DNA of 64,000 nt from Melieria omissa. Lineage: Eukaryota > Arthropoda > Insecta > Diptera > Ulidiidae. Location: assembly GCA_963971225.1 (NCBI GenBank), contig OZ020268.1, positions 114,730,830 to 114,794,829 of the forward strand, read 5' to 3'. The notes beneath the pieces were generated by a model, which was given only the letters and a program-made list of their open reading frames with translations, did no database searches and was not told the DNA's origin. A program made the position numbers and the translations under genes. This document shows positions 1-10,970 of the stretch, piece after piece (the first letter of the stretch is position 1; every line of letters starts with the position of its first letter).

Positions 1-330
1 TAGAACAATCGAGATAGAGAGTACAACTAGAATGTGCAAGAAACATCGACGCGATAAGAAAACAAGTATAAAAAACAGCAGTGTGCAGCGCAAAGAGACG
101 AGTCTGCGTTGAGCAAGCAAAGATTAAACATGCAATAGTAGTAGTGTAAATTAGCAACAAGTGCAAATTTGTAAATAAAGCGATTGTTGGTTTTTGGCTG
201 CGTTTGCGCTGAATAATTGAAGTGGTTTTATTTTCAAGCACAATCCAAAACGAACTTAGAGAAGTCATTTTCGTAACACATCGTCGTTCTGAGAATTTTT
301 CATTCTAAGTTAACCAACGATTTTGTTGTC
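1..330. other. Unassigned DNA at window edge
   Basis: No protein family is recognisable. The stretch is A-rich on the plus strand, with a TATA-like string near 66-75 (tataaaaaac) and an AATAAA string near 174, so it could belong to an untranslated exon of a gene to the left. Neither motif is convincing alone, and the window edge cuts the context. Confidence 0.3.
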
Positions 331-379
331 ACTCTCAGGTGTCTTCGTTCTGGATATTTTTAGTTTTAGGAAAACCAAC

Positions 380-1010
380 GATTTACTGGACCCTTGCAAC
401 TTGGTGACGACCAAATCAAAGCCATAATTGAGTCAGATCATCATGTCTATTGAACCTTTGACCCATCGACCCTTTTGTGAAATTAAACCTCACTGGGGCT
501 GAGAAAAGGGTCCTAAAGTAATATTGAACGCAAGAACAAACCACATCGGAACCTGGATTTCATTAAAAAAGATCATGTTGTCAATTCGGTTGGATTACAA
601 AGGGGTTGTGAATTCTGAGTTGAGAGAAAAAACGATCAACTCAGATGTTTACTGTCAAAAACTAATAAAACTGGAGATGGAAATCCTAGAAAAACGGCGA
701 CAATGGGAAAACCGCAAAGAAATTGTGTTGTACCACAAACATGAACCTCACACAGCTTTGGGGATCTGTCATCATCACATCACATCACGTGATCACATCA
801 TTATAATTGACCACAACATTATAATTGAATCCGAAGTTTTCAAAACTCTTTGAATGGTAACGATTTTACCCATAATGATGACCTGAATTCGGGCGTGATT
901 CAGTTTTTTGCTGATAAGAACCAAAAGTTTTAAGAGCGCAGAATCATGGTGCTGCCAGGAAGTTGGTAAAAAGTCACTACACGAGAGGAAAATATATCAT
1001 AAATTAGAGT
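380..1010 (+). pseudogene. Decayed mariner (Tc1/mariner) transposase remnant
   Basis: A degenerate mariner transposase reads left to right with several stops and frame changes. Seen directly: an N-terminal helix-turn-helix segment near 393-450 (QLGDDQIKAIIESDHH), then after a deletion the block LSIRLDYKGVVNSEL near 580-625, the segment INSDVYCQKLIKLEMEILEKR near 635-695, and a block equivalent to the region around the second catalytic Asp near 730-760. There the peptide reads YHKHEPHTA, so the Asp appears to be lost. The C-terminal tail FADKNQKF is near 907-932 and is followed by stops. Mariner transposases are about 345 residues with a DD34D triad; here only scattered parts remain. The longest open piece, 524-853, ends in low-complexity ATTATAATTGA-like repeats that replaced the region of the third Asp. 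The copy is old and inactive. No terminal inverted repeats were found. Confidence 0.8.
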
Positions 1011-1394
1011 TGATATGTTATATACAGAAGTGAGTTTTATTTTGCACTACAAAACCGAAATGACTTTATTGCCAATCCTCCAAATTTAATATAAAAAAAA
1101 ATATTTTGTTTTACTAACTTTTGGTTTTGATTTACTTCATTTTTTTATTTACTCAAAAATAACAAAATACTATTTATATTATTTTTATATTTTTATATAT
1201 AGAAAATATTTATATTATTTTAAAAAGTTTCTGATTATTCTTCAATTTTTTTATTTTTGATATACTTTAAATTATTTAGAAAATACTTATATTATTTTAT
1301 ACAATTTTTTTTAATGCCTTCCTGACTAAGTTTTGGTTATGCTTCTGTCTGTGTTTCATTTTTTATATTTGTAAAATATTTAAAAATATATATA
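1011..1394. other. AT-rich intergenic DNA
   Basis: Very AT-rich, with short near-repeats such as gaaaatatttatattatttt around 1200-1300. No gene or element is recognisable. Confidence 0.6.
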
Positions 1395-1530
1395 TATTTT
1401 ATTGTATTTTATTTTATTTTATTTTATTTTATTTTATTTTATTTTATTTTATTTTACTCTATTTTATTTTATTTTATTTTATTTTATTTTATTTTATTTT
1501 ATTTTATTTTATTTTATTTTATTTTATTTA
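1395..1530. repeat. (TTTTA)n pentanucleotide microsatellite
   Basis: About 26 head-to-tail copies of TTTTA with a few substitutions (for example near 1455). The same motif forms the much longer array at 32771-33310. Confidence 0.95.
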
Positions 1531-1544
1531 TTTATTATTTTATA

Positions 1545-3540
1545 CAATTTTTTGTAATGTCTATGTTGTATGCGTAATTATATTGCGCAATTTTCAATAT
1601 TTACTGTCAATAAAAATAATGAAAAATTTAATGCAAAAATTTATGCAAAACATTTGCTAATTGTTCAAATCCGCATCAAGTTGCACATCACGTCGATTTC
1701 CTTTATCGAATGACACCTCACTGTGCACAACAGCACAACACAACAATCGACGTGTAATTGCGCCACTTTTGAAATATAGATTGTAAGATAAGGTAATCGT
1801 TGTGCTGATCAATAGCTCAAAACATGTGTCGGCGAGCAGCGCGTTGGTGCGGCATTCTAATTAAGTTAATTGCGTCAAAAGGCTAAGACCGCCAGTTGGC
1901 AACACGAAGTTGGCGCACAAATATACACAAAAAGCAACTACAATAACAACGACAACAACAATAACAAAAACAACAACAACAACAAAGCATATTGAATAAT
2001 TGCTCGCTTGTATTTCAGTCGTTCGGCTGCCATTTTCCTTTGCACGCGTCCTTTAGCTGCGCCGCTAACCACCGCCATTGCCGCCACAGTCACCGCTCCA
2101 CTTGAGCATTGTTGTGCCTCGTTTTGCTGCCACTTTTGCATTTATTTGGTATTATTTTTACACCGTGACACGGAAATAAATTGATATGCAGTCGACCGGG
2201 CGCTGGCACGCACGTCAAAGCGCCAACCTACGCGTACACGTACACGTACACACGCACGTTGCGCTGGTGGGTGGTGTCTGCTTGTTGTTTTTGTTCTTGT
2301 TGTACAGGATAAACGTGAGCTAAGCAGCGCGCGGCAGGATACGTTGGCGCGTTGGCCTATTTCGGTGCGCGCCCGACACCACTAATGATAAGTGGTTTTC
2401 GTGTCGTCGCAAGCGTAGCGACCGAAGGCGAAAAGGGAAACGGAAGTGGTTGGGGAGCGAACTGCGAAGTTGCGCTACTGCGGAAAATGGGCACTTGACA
2501 TCCATATTTCCCCAAAGGGAGCCGTGTGCGCGCTGATATAATATCACAAATATTCAAAATTATGCAGGAAAACTCAAAGAAAATGCATGACAAAAAAAAT
2601 GGGGAGGGGGAAAACTGCTCTGGGAGTGGTCGCAGCCCCACAGGCAAAACAGTTAAATGTGGTGGAGGAAAATCAAAAATTATTCACTTTACATTTTTCC
2701 TAACCTCACATTTCATATATATTTACTTAGGTAGAGCTTTTAGTACTTCACAAACACACATACAGCATGACACTAACACACACGCATACAAGCAACGCGT
2801 GCCGCTGCGCACATCATTATCATTCCATTTGTATTTTCAACAGGAGCACAGCAACGCGCTGTAGGTGTCCTGGCCGCCGTTCGCGCTTCGATTCAAAGCT
2901 GTGCGCTTTTTTCGGCTGTGGCTGCGGCCGTCTTTGGCGCCTGTGAAAAATGAAAAATGTTGGCACACACAGCCACCGACATGCGCACGTATTTGCATAC
3001 ACCAACAGACACACACACACATACACATATACATACACACAAATTTTCCAAGTTTTGACACTTTTGTTCTGCCAGCCACCACCACGCGGCCACGTTTGTT
3101 GTACAACAATAGCAAAAACAACAAAATCCAACAACATTATGAACAACAACAACAACGTCTACTACCTTTCAAATCCGTTCACCGCCACACATCTCGTCCA
3201 CCGTTCAATGCATTCAAAGCGTCCTTCAGCTGCTTTGCCGTTGGCTGTGTGCGTAAAAGTTGCTTCGCCTCGCCTCGTTTTTTGTTGGATGAGCTCTTTG
3301 CTCGCTTGTTCATTCGTTCACTTGTTGGTTTCGTTGTTTGTTTGTTTGTTAGTTTGTTTGGTTGGTTGCTTTAGGTGGCAACATTCTGGAAGCGTTTTAT
3401 TTGTGTCACTTTTGGGGATTTTCAGCAGGAGTCAAGGATTTTGTGTTGCGTTCTGCATTTTCATTTATTTACCGTGTTCGCTTTATTCGTTGGCTTTGCA
3501 CTTTTGTGTGGAAATTTTTCAAGTTAAACGATAAAATGTG
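1545..3540. other. Host-like noncoding island with CA and CAA tracts
   Basis: More balanced composition than its surroundings, with (CAA)n near 1938-1985, CGTACA repeats near 2233-2256 and (CA)n near 2996-3040. Overlapping open frames on both strands (for example 2865-3534) are low-complexity products of the tracts and match no family. The type of sequence is that of fly intronic or regulatory DNA; no exon can be supported. Confidence 0.5.
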
Positions 3541-4149
3541 AAAATGCTTTGTGCTTTAGTGGTTTTCATTTAGGGGCGGAAAAGCGTGCAAAGGGAAGAG
3601 CGGTGCGTGTCAGGCAAAAGTTTAACGTCTGATTATGGCTGCGACTGAACAAATGCAGACAGTTTAACAGAGAAGCTACGAGAAGAACAGAAGCGTTGCA
3701 GTTCGAAATTATGAAAACAAAGTGGAAAATATGAAGCTTCAGTAGGTATGAGAGTAGAAACAAGAAGAGAAGAAGATTTTAATGAAGGCAGAAATAAGTT
3801 AAAAGCTGCAAGAGCTTAAATTAAGTCAAGAGTCTGGAGTCTTTTGTGGTCTAAAGCATTAAAAAAAAATTGTGGCAGATTAGATACTATAATTATTTAT
3901 GATATCTAGTAGAAAATTTGTTGTAATCCTTTTCAGAAATGTGAAAAAATTTAGAAACATTTTATGAATCTGTACAATAAAATTTTCTTATATTTTGTAT
4001 TTGAAAGCGTAGGCACTTTTTATCGAATGACTTTTTAATTTTTATTAAGTAGTCTGTGTTGTATAATTCTGAGCTATATTAATTAAATGTGTAATTTTTG
4101 ACGAGATTTCATCGACTATTAAAATATCTCCCAATATATGTTTTGTTGC
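3541..4149. other. AT-rich intergenic DNA
   Basis: No reading frame, RNA gene or repeat recognised. Confidence 0.5.
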
Positions 4150-4340
4150 CAGTGTTCTCTTCGTTATACAAAAATTTCCAAAGAATCCAATAAGGATCCG
4201 AAATATCAACTAATATAAAATATGAATCTCCTAAACTTTCTCCTAAACAATTCTTCCTCCTAAAGATTTTTCTAAAAATGTTCCTAAAAGGTCAAGAATC
4301 TCCTAAATTTAGAAGGCAATTTCCTGATCTGGCAACACTG
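4150..4340 (-). mobile_element. Short MITE with CAGTGTTGCCA end, shortened copy
   Basis: On the minus strand this begins CAGTGTTGCCAGATCAGG at 4340 and continues through blocks shared with the element at 44761-45251: AGGAGATTCTTG, then AATCTTTAGGAGGAAGAATTG, then a TTTAGGAGATT block. The other end carries CAGTGTT near 4150. It is about 190 bp against about 490 bp for the other copy, so it is internally shortened or truncated. No matching 8-bp flanks were found. The terminal type resembles hAT MITEs; that class is inferred from the relative. Confidence 0.6.
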
Positions 4341-5704
4341 GAATAATCGATACTCTGACGAACAGTTAGATGCCTTTAAATTTAAATTATTAGTCGAAAC
4401 AAATCACAATATTCGAGCTCACTTTCGTTTTTATAGTTACTGATCTAACTTACCAGATTTCTGCCATAGTGGCTGTCCAAGCTTTTAATAGTTTATGTTT
4501 ATTTTGTGTTATCTTCAACCGAGATTTGTGGCTAATGGATCGTAAATGAGTAAATAAATTAATAAAATTACTACCAGCTGTGTCATCTGGTTTCATCTTA
4601 GCAAAATGAAAATTTTACAATGTGGTACTTAAGCTTCTCCTATCTTTTTATGATTCCAAACGTAGGCTTCTTCAATCACCACTGCTTTTTTTGTCTATCC
4701 ATTGTTTAACATAGACTAAATTGGATCTAATAGACGGCTATGCGAAATATAAAAAGTTTTTAAGAGCAATGCATTAAAATCACCATTTCTTCTCACAACT
4801 TGCGGTTTAATATTTCGCAAAACGAAGCACCTATTTAGCCGATCTTTTATTTATTTATTTATAAATAGCCGATCTTTATTATAAACCAACACTAATTTTC
4901 TTGATGACTACTGTTCAAGCTGTGTGGTTGTGTAAGAAAAAGCATTTCACCTGTTATGCCTTTGTCATGCATTATCTAGAAAAAGAACGACTTTCTGGGC
5001 AGCTTATAGTTCAACAATCCAGATGCTCTAACAAAAAGAATCACTTGCAGTCTACTAATTTAGTTAATTTTGGTATCACAATTGGCTTTTAAGCCCTAAG
5101 TGGACTACTGAATTAGTTTACCTTGCAATCTGTAAACTAATAAATGAAAGAGTCCATAACTTTTACAAATGTTATGCCAAAACTTGTAGTGTTCATGATT
5201 TGAGGTCAATCCTATTTGTTTCATTAAAATGAGCTCTCATGAGCTGATAAAACTTTGTACTTTTGACATTTTGATATAGTTTTTAACATCTGTATTAAGT
5301 TCCAACCTTAAACTATTAACCTCTTGTTTCAAACATCTAACCATACATTTTTAATCTTTTGACTTCTGACTTTCCTAACCTTGCACTCCTTATTATCAAA
5401 CTCGAACGATTAACTTTTGAACATACAGTTCTCATATAATCTCTAACCTTAATCTGTAATTTTTGACTTCTTATCAAACCAAAAACTTGAACTTCAACTT
5501 TTACCTTCGAGACCGTTCTCCACCTGTTGCGCCAGTGTCCCTTACTAACCAGAAGAAGACATCAGTTTCTCGGTTCAGTTTTCTTTATTAGTCTAATTCA
5601 ACTTTCACCTCTGAAAAACATACATATAGCCATATTCATTCATTAAGAATCATTAGGAGTCGCACCATCCCTTGTTATATCACAACGAGCCATCAGTTCA
5701 TCAG
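4341..5704. other. AT-rich intergenic DNA
   Basis: The only open frame over 60 codons (4901-5092) has no recognisable similarity and is in AT-rich context. From 5280 to 5510 there is a weak periodicity of phrases such as aaccttaaac/taacctt/ttttgactt, suggesting a very old diverged repeat. Confidence 0.4.
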
Positions 5705-6165
5705 TTAACCCTTTCGCTACAGGTTTTTTCTGGGGAAAGTTAAAATTTTAAATTCAATTCATAAGAAATTTTTAAATGTGTTTTGCTCGGACCCTGTATT
5801 TTAGAGTGTTTTTTATGAGAGGTTGTGGTTGTAATAATTACTTAAACATAAAACTTTTTACGCATAATGAAAATTTGAATATTTCTTCATTTACTTCAGT
5901 CAAAATTAAACAAAAAAAGTATCTAAATTGAAAGAAATCATCAAATTAAAAAAGTTGTCTAATTTTTCTGCTTCTTCTTCCTTTACTATGTCAAGATATA
6001 CCATCAAAAAAACGTGTATACTTCTCTTCTTTTAACTTAAATATTCAGTTTATTAATTTTTCTTTTCTAAGGACGAACAAACAAATTTATTCTTGCAACC
6101 GTAGAGGATGCAGACGTCCACAAAGTTGCATGTGCCATATGGCAATAAAATAACGAAAGGGTTAA
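5705..6165. mobile_element. TTAA-flanked MITE (piggyBac-type ends)
   Basis: The element at 5709-6161 is bounded by TTAA at 5705-5708 and 6162-6165. Ends are CCCTTTCGCTAC on the left and, reading inwards on the minus strand from the right, CCCTTTCGTTAT. TTAA targets and CCC-starting inverted ends are the hallmark of piggyBac elements. There is no transposase frame in its 453 bp, so it would move only with help from elsewhere. Class is inferred from the ends. Confidence 0.65.
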
Positions 6166-6777
6166 GTGAGCTTTTCACAGAGAAGGCTGCCAATTCAACC
6201 TAACCTCATTTCGAATCTCCAATTAATAATAACTTATCTCTATCACTCTATAGGTTTTTATTGACCATTTATATTAAAGCTTAAAACGGTTTCAAGGATA
6301 CAATAAAAGACAATACAATAAATTTTAGAAAACCTTGAAGATTTAGGAATAATACGAAATTAGTAAACTGAATATTTAAGCTTAAAGAAGAAAAAAACAT
6401 ACACGTCTTTTTATATGTAATGTCTTTACGTAGTAGAGAAAAAAGAAGCAGAAGATAATAAGATATATTTTTGAATTGACTTTTCTACTTTAATTCGGAT
6501 AAATTTTTGAGATAAATAATTTGATCTAAAGCAAATGAAAGAGTATTCGATTTTTAGTAATGCATGAAAAGTTTTTTATTTAAGTAGTTATACTGTACAA
6601 CAAAAAAATTAAATAAAAAGTTTCTAACAACGGACGGGCCAAAAAAAATTTACGTGTACCGGCGTTTTGAAAGTTCACGTTTTGTCATACGAAAACCACG
6701 TAACCTCACATTTTAGGTATATGATGTGTTCAGCAATTTGATGTAAAATACTACGAAGAACATTTTTGTGGAGCATT
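6166..6777. repeat. Inverted copy of the neighbouring MITE interior
   Basis: The stretch near 6355-6480 (aaactgaatatttaagctta ... agaagcagaag) matches the reverse complement of about 5965-6060 inside the TTAA MITE with moderate divergence. The two segments form an imperfect inverted pair about 300 bp apart. The rest of the interval is AT-rich and unassigned. Confidence 0.5.
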
Positions 6778-7323
6778 TTAACCCTGTAGCTCCTATTTAT
6801 ATGGGTCAAAGTGGCCCTTGTTTTTTCTTAAATGCCAGAAATCTCCTGTAAAACACGATTTTTTAGGGACAAAAAGTGCTACAGAAATATTTGCCATAAA
6901 ATTCTACTTAGGTCTTTGAATACATCAAAGCATAAAAATTAACTTAGCATTCCAAATTACCATAAGAATGTGCAAAGGGGGAAAACTTTGACTCCCCTAA
7001 AAAAAATTCAGACGTAAGCTTTCAAATCGCCGATACACATATATTTTTTTGATCCCCTCAACCAGAATTCATTGTCAGAACCTTGTTTAAAAAAAATGAA
7101 TTTTGTTGTGCAGCGTTATTACAGCCACAACCATATGTTTGCTGTCATATGACAACATTAGATATAAGAATAAATAATAATAAAAAAATAATAAAAATTA
7201 AAAATAATAAAAAATTAAAAATAATAAAAAAATTTAATAAAATAAGAAATTAAAAAAAAATCGAAAAATTTGAAATTTAAAATTTAAACTTTGCTAAGTA
7301 AAAACCTTTAGCAAAAGGGTTAA
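6778..7323. mobile_element. Second TTAA-flanked MITE, diverged
   Basis: TTAA at 6778-6781 is followed by CCCTGTAGCTCC, and the right end reads GCAAAAGGG followed by TTAA at 7320-7323. The terminal match is weak beyond the first CCCT, but the TTAA-CCC arrangement is the same as at 5705-6165 and 25559-26085. No coding capacity. The inner part is A-rich simple sequence (7160-7290). Confidence 0.45.
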
Positions 7324-9272
7324 TCGAAATATGCATGAATCTGGAAAGAGGAGGTTGACGCGGATGGTTGCAAGAACTTGGGTTATGGTTCTCGTTGCAA
7401 GAACGAGAAGGGCTCTCGTTCCAGTAATGTTTATCTCTAACTTTTAAGACCTAATCAAACTTAACCTAACCTAACCTCACCTCACCAATCTTACTTAACG
7501 TACAAGATTTCAACACCTATAATATACATAAGCTCTGTAAAATCAAAGACTGAGTTCATTACTGACTGAGTTTCATTACTCGAAACGCGTTTTAGCGTGT
7601 TGAGTCAAAGGAAGAAAACCTAACGTAACCTAACAAAATCCTTTCGCTAATCTGTAATCGATAAATAATTGTTTTCCAGTACATATGTACATAGTATAGT
7701 TATAGTTATGTATGTATGTAATACATACATACATAAATATATCGCATGCAATTCAACTAAAAGCCAAATTGCTACAAATGAAATTTATAATTTCTGAATT
7801 GTCATTATTGTCAAAATATTTTCGTTAGCTATTTTATTTTCGAATTTTAATTACATAATTAATTTATTATGGCGACCAGGCTGTGCACAACAACAGCCAT
7901 TTAACATACATTTATTGTGTTGGTCGCCATTCGTTCGACGTGCGTGTGCAACGTGTAAAACAAAGCGAAGCCAACAACAAAGCACAATGACAAAAGTAAA
8001 AACAGTGTCAACGTCAGCGACAACGACGGGAAAGCGGCAGTTGTTAATGTGTTAAAAATCGCTCGTGCGTTATCTATTTATCGATAAATATCAACGGCGG
8101 CAAACAAACAAACAAACAAACGAACAAAGCAACAAACCATAGCATCGACACTCGGCCGCTTTTTGCTGCGTGTGCCAGAGTTTCCTGTTCTGTTGCTGCA
8201 ACGCTCATACACACCTGATGCGCAATAATACACACACACTCACACATACGCACACACACACACACACATAAAGCCATACCGAATCGAGCACAAACAAAAA
8301 GGGCGAAATTCAAATGACAAGCAGCGACAGCAGCAAAAATATCAACAACAACAACAATAATAATGGTAAAAGCACTGCCAGCAACCATAGCGGAAAAGTG
8401 TGCACAATACATGCACAACAACAACAACACTAAAGTTTAACTACATCACCAACAGCAACAACAATGAGAAAGCCGCCATCTCTGCGCCTTATTGTCGTTG
8501 TTGTTGCATATAAATATTTTGTGTTTGTGTTTTTTTTTTGTGAACCAATTCCAAATGAATTTCATTTTACAAACATATTAGCAACATTGTAAACAACATA
8601 TGGAAATGTTGCTGGCAGCCATCACGAGTGTGCAAGCGAGATGGCCCACATGAGTGTGAAAGAAAAAGTCGGAAGCTGGCAGCATGGCAGCTGCAACATT
8701 GTTGGTGTAAATGCAAAGCGTTGGGTCAGAGGCGGCCAAGGGAAGGCGGAGCGGTTGTGGGAGAGGTCGGTGTGAGAGCGCTGTACGTTGTGCATATTTT
8801 ATGAGTTACTCCATTATTGTTGTTGTGTTGTTTTCTTGTTGTTTGTTGAAAATCTCATGTGGCAGTTATTATGCCACAAAAAACAAGAACAACAACAAGA
8901 ACGACAACTGCAGTCAACAGCATAACTGCTGCGCCACACTGCCAGCTTGTTGTGTTGTTGTTGTTTTTATTGTAATTGTTATTGTAATGTCGATTGTAAA
9001 ATGCTCCCACACTCGCTTGCGCTCCCGCTTGTTGATTTTTTGCGCTTTTTTGTTTTTGGGCCAAGTGTGACACGACAAATTCCCCAATCGGCGCACCATC
9101 TCGCTTCCCATCGCTGCGCTGCACATTGATGCTCTCGCGAGAGCAACGACAATTGAATTGAGTTGCCGAGTTGGCGTGGGGTTACCATTGCAAGTTAATC
9201 GGGGTTGCCCCTGAACGAGCGCCAAAACTTAAGAGCGCCAAATGTGCGCTCACGTTCGCTGCTCTCTTGCAG
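7324..9272. other. Host-like noncoding island
   Basis: Mixed-composition DNA with (CA)n near 8230-8270, CAA tracts near 8340-8460 and 8880-8900, and a short CCTAA/CCTCA run near 7465-7487. A near-perfect 14-bp-arm palindrome of TATG/CATA repeats is at 7707-7735. Open frames at 8074-8430, 8711-9070 and 8855-9225 overlap on opposite strands and are low-complexity; none is recognised. Confidence 0.5.
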
Positions 9273-9314
9273 TAGCGCGTAGAACGATGGGGAAGAGTCG
9301 GCTAAGGCCAGCAG
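9273..9314 (+). other. Candidate short exon between splice-like signals
   Basis: A pyrimidine-rich acceptor-like string (gctctcttgcag) ends at 9272, and a consensus donor (CAG|GTGAGT) starts at 9315. The 42 bases between hold an ATG at 9287-9289 that would be open to the donor (MGKSRLRPA, then split). This is only a signal match in a GC-richer island. It could be an alternative first coding exon or chance. No partner exon is identified. Confidence 0.2.
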
Positions 9315-10200
9315 GTGAGTGGATTTAACTTTGGATAGTTGTTGTTGCATTAGTGACATGATTTTTCAGCCAAGTGTGTGTGAGTGTGTGCGAGTGCTGA
9401 AAATCAATTTTGTCCGCTCAGCCCACCAGCTCACCGCTGCCAAAAGTAGCTGTGCTCTCTCTCTCTAGCATTCGCCGCTCATTCATGCAAACTGCTGCTA
9501 CCACCCGCAACCCCTCTACACACACACACATACTCACACGCACACACAAAGCCGTTCTGCGCCTGCGGTATTGCTGTCATTTCGCTGCCGTTTAGCAACA
9601 ACGATTTCGTTATCGAGCGCAACGTCAGCTGCGTCGTCGTCGCCGTCAACGTCGCAGTCGTCGTTGGCTTTGCAGTCGTCGTCGCTGCATGCGCTGACGT
9701 CCACTGCAGCTTCGAACAGCGCGCAGCGCCGTCGTATCACACTTCTCTGGCAACTCGCAATTGTTGTGCGACTTGTTCGCTCACCGCAGTGCTCGACGTA
9801 TTCATTCACACAGTCCAACCGCCATATAGACAGCCGCACAACAAACGTAACAAAAAGCCAATTTTGTTACTTAAATGTTTACGCTGTGTTTATCTTTTGT
9901 ATTCGGTTTCTTATTAGGTTCTCATCTCTCATCGTTTAAGCATTTGATATGCTTAAATTGCGCTTCGGCCTAGGGTTGCCGCATTGGCGCATTATTATGA
10001 AGAAAGTGATTTTTATGGATTTTCTTGTTTTTTCGTTTAAAGTGTTCTTACTAAACAAATACATTATTTTGACTTCATAGTTTTGCAGAATTTGTTTATA
10101 TAAATTTTTGTATAAATGAATGAATGAATTTTGCATAATACAATTTCGCAAAGCAAATTTTGTTATTTTGTAAAATAATAAAACATATAAAAAATTAAAA
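9315..10200. other. Noncoding island with CG-rich trinucleotide motifs
   Basis: A (CA)n run near 9519-9548 is followed by GTCGTCG/GTCGTTG-rich DNA to 9690. The open frames here (9571-9939 plus, 9534-9839 minus) encode serine-rich or acidic low-complexity strings from the trinucleotides and match no family. AT-rich after 9940. Confidence 0.4.
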
Positions 10201-10480
10201 ATGAAAAATTTATGATTTTGTAAAAATTTATTTATTTATTTCTGACCTCAATAAATATGTAGTGAAATAAATAAAAAAAAATAAGAATCGTTTGACTCTT
10301 CAGACAAAAAAATTTATAAGTGGATTTTTACGGAGCAAATTTTTTTTATAGAGAAACACAATTTTATGATTTTGTAAAAATCTTAATATTTTATTTCTGA
10401 CTTCAGTAAATATTTAGCGAAATAAAAAAAAATAATATTCGTTTGGTTCTTTAGACAAAAACATATGTAAATGCATTTTT
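10201..10480. repeat. Diverged direct duplication, period about 154 bp
   Basis: The phrase tatgattttgtaaaaat occurs at 10211 and again at about 10365. Each is followed by a similar sequence (atttctgac, then agtgaaataa or agcgaaataa, then tcgtttg, then cagacaaaaa). Confidence 0.7.
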
Positions 10481-10625
10481 CATTGAAATACTTTTTTTCG
10501 AAACAATTGTTTTTAATTAAAGAAAAACAAGAAAAGGAAGAATATTGGACGGATGGATGTGAAATTTCTATAGTAATTTACTGCTCATTTCTAACAAAAA
10601 ATCGATTAAGTTTTTATAAAAATGC

Positions 10626-10970
10626 ACTACGTACTCCCATAAATAATACATGGTGTCCTAATAAAAGTACAGTCGGGTCTAGGTATAGTGAACACCCTAT
10701 ATAGTGAACACCTCGATATAGTAAACACCCACATTTTGTCATGGAGCTTCCAAATTTTGAAAGCAATTTCAAGCAAAAAACAAAAAGTGTATTTTAAGCA
10801 AATAAAATGAGTTTTTGAACAAAACTGTTAACCTGGATATAGTAAACAACCTCAATACTGTGAAAAGGCCTTGTAATAAATAGTTCACTATATCCAGGCA
10901 CCACTGTATTTTTAAAAATTTTATTCATTGCGTACTCCCATTGATAATATATGGTGTCCCAATAAAAGTA
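10626..10970. repeat. 44-bp direct duplication flanking a MITE
   Basis: The segment 10626-10669 (cgtactcccat ... ggtgtcctaataaaagta) recurs at 10926-10970 with a few changes. The pogo-like MITE at 10670-10906 sits exactly at the right edge of the first copy, so the MITE probably landed in or beside a pre-existing duplication. Confidence 0.7.
10670..10906 (+). mobile_element. Pogo-like MITE, copy 1 (237 bp)
   Basis: Starts CAGTCGGGTCTAGG and ends CCAGGCACCACTG, with TA on both sides (10668-10669, 10907-10908). The terminal inverted repeats run about 24 bases into TATAGTGAAC, and the motif TATAGTGAACAC repeats inside. TA target duplication with CAGT...ACTG ends is typical of pogo/Tc1-mariner elements. 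No coding capacity. Copies at 21104-21340 and 42489-42727 share the full length. Confidence 0.85.

Noticed and set aside
1664..1680. gttcaaatcc, like a tRNA B box
   Set aside because: No A box or cloverleaf could be placed upstream.
6782..6800. String accctgtagctcc resembling the start of miR-10
   Set aside because: The match stops after nine bases and there is no hairpin arm; it is the end of a TTAA MITE.
7465..7487. Short CCTAA run like insect telomere repeats
   Set aside because: Only about three imperfect units, interior to AT-rich DNA; higher flies do not use this telomere repeat.
9534..9939. Open frames on both strands encoding Ser-rich or acidic proteins
   Set aside because: Products of GTCGTC-type trinucleotide repeats; neither strand shows a domain.
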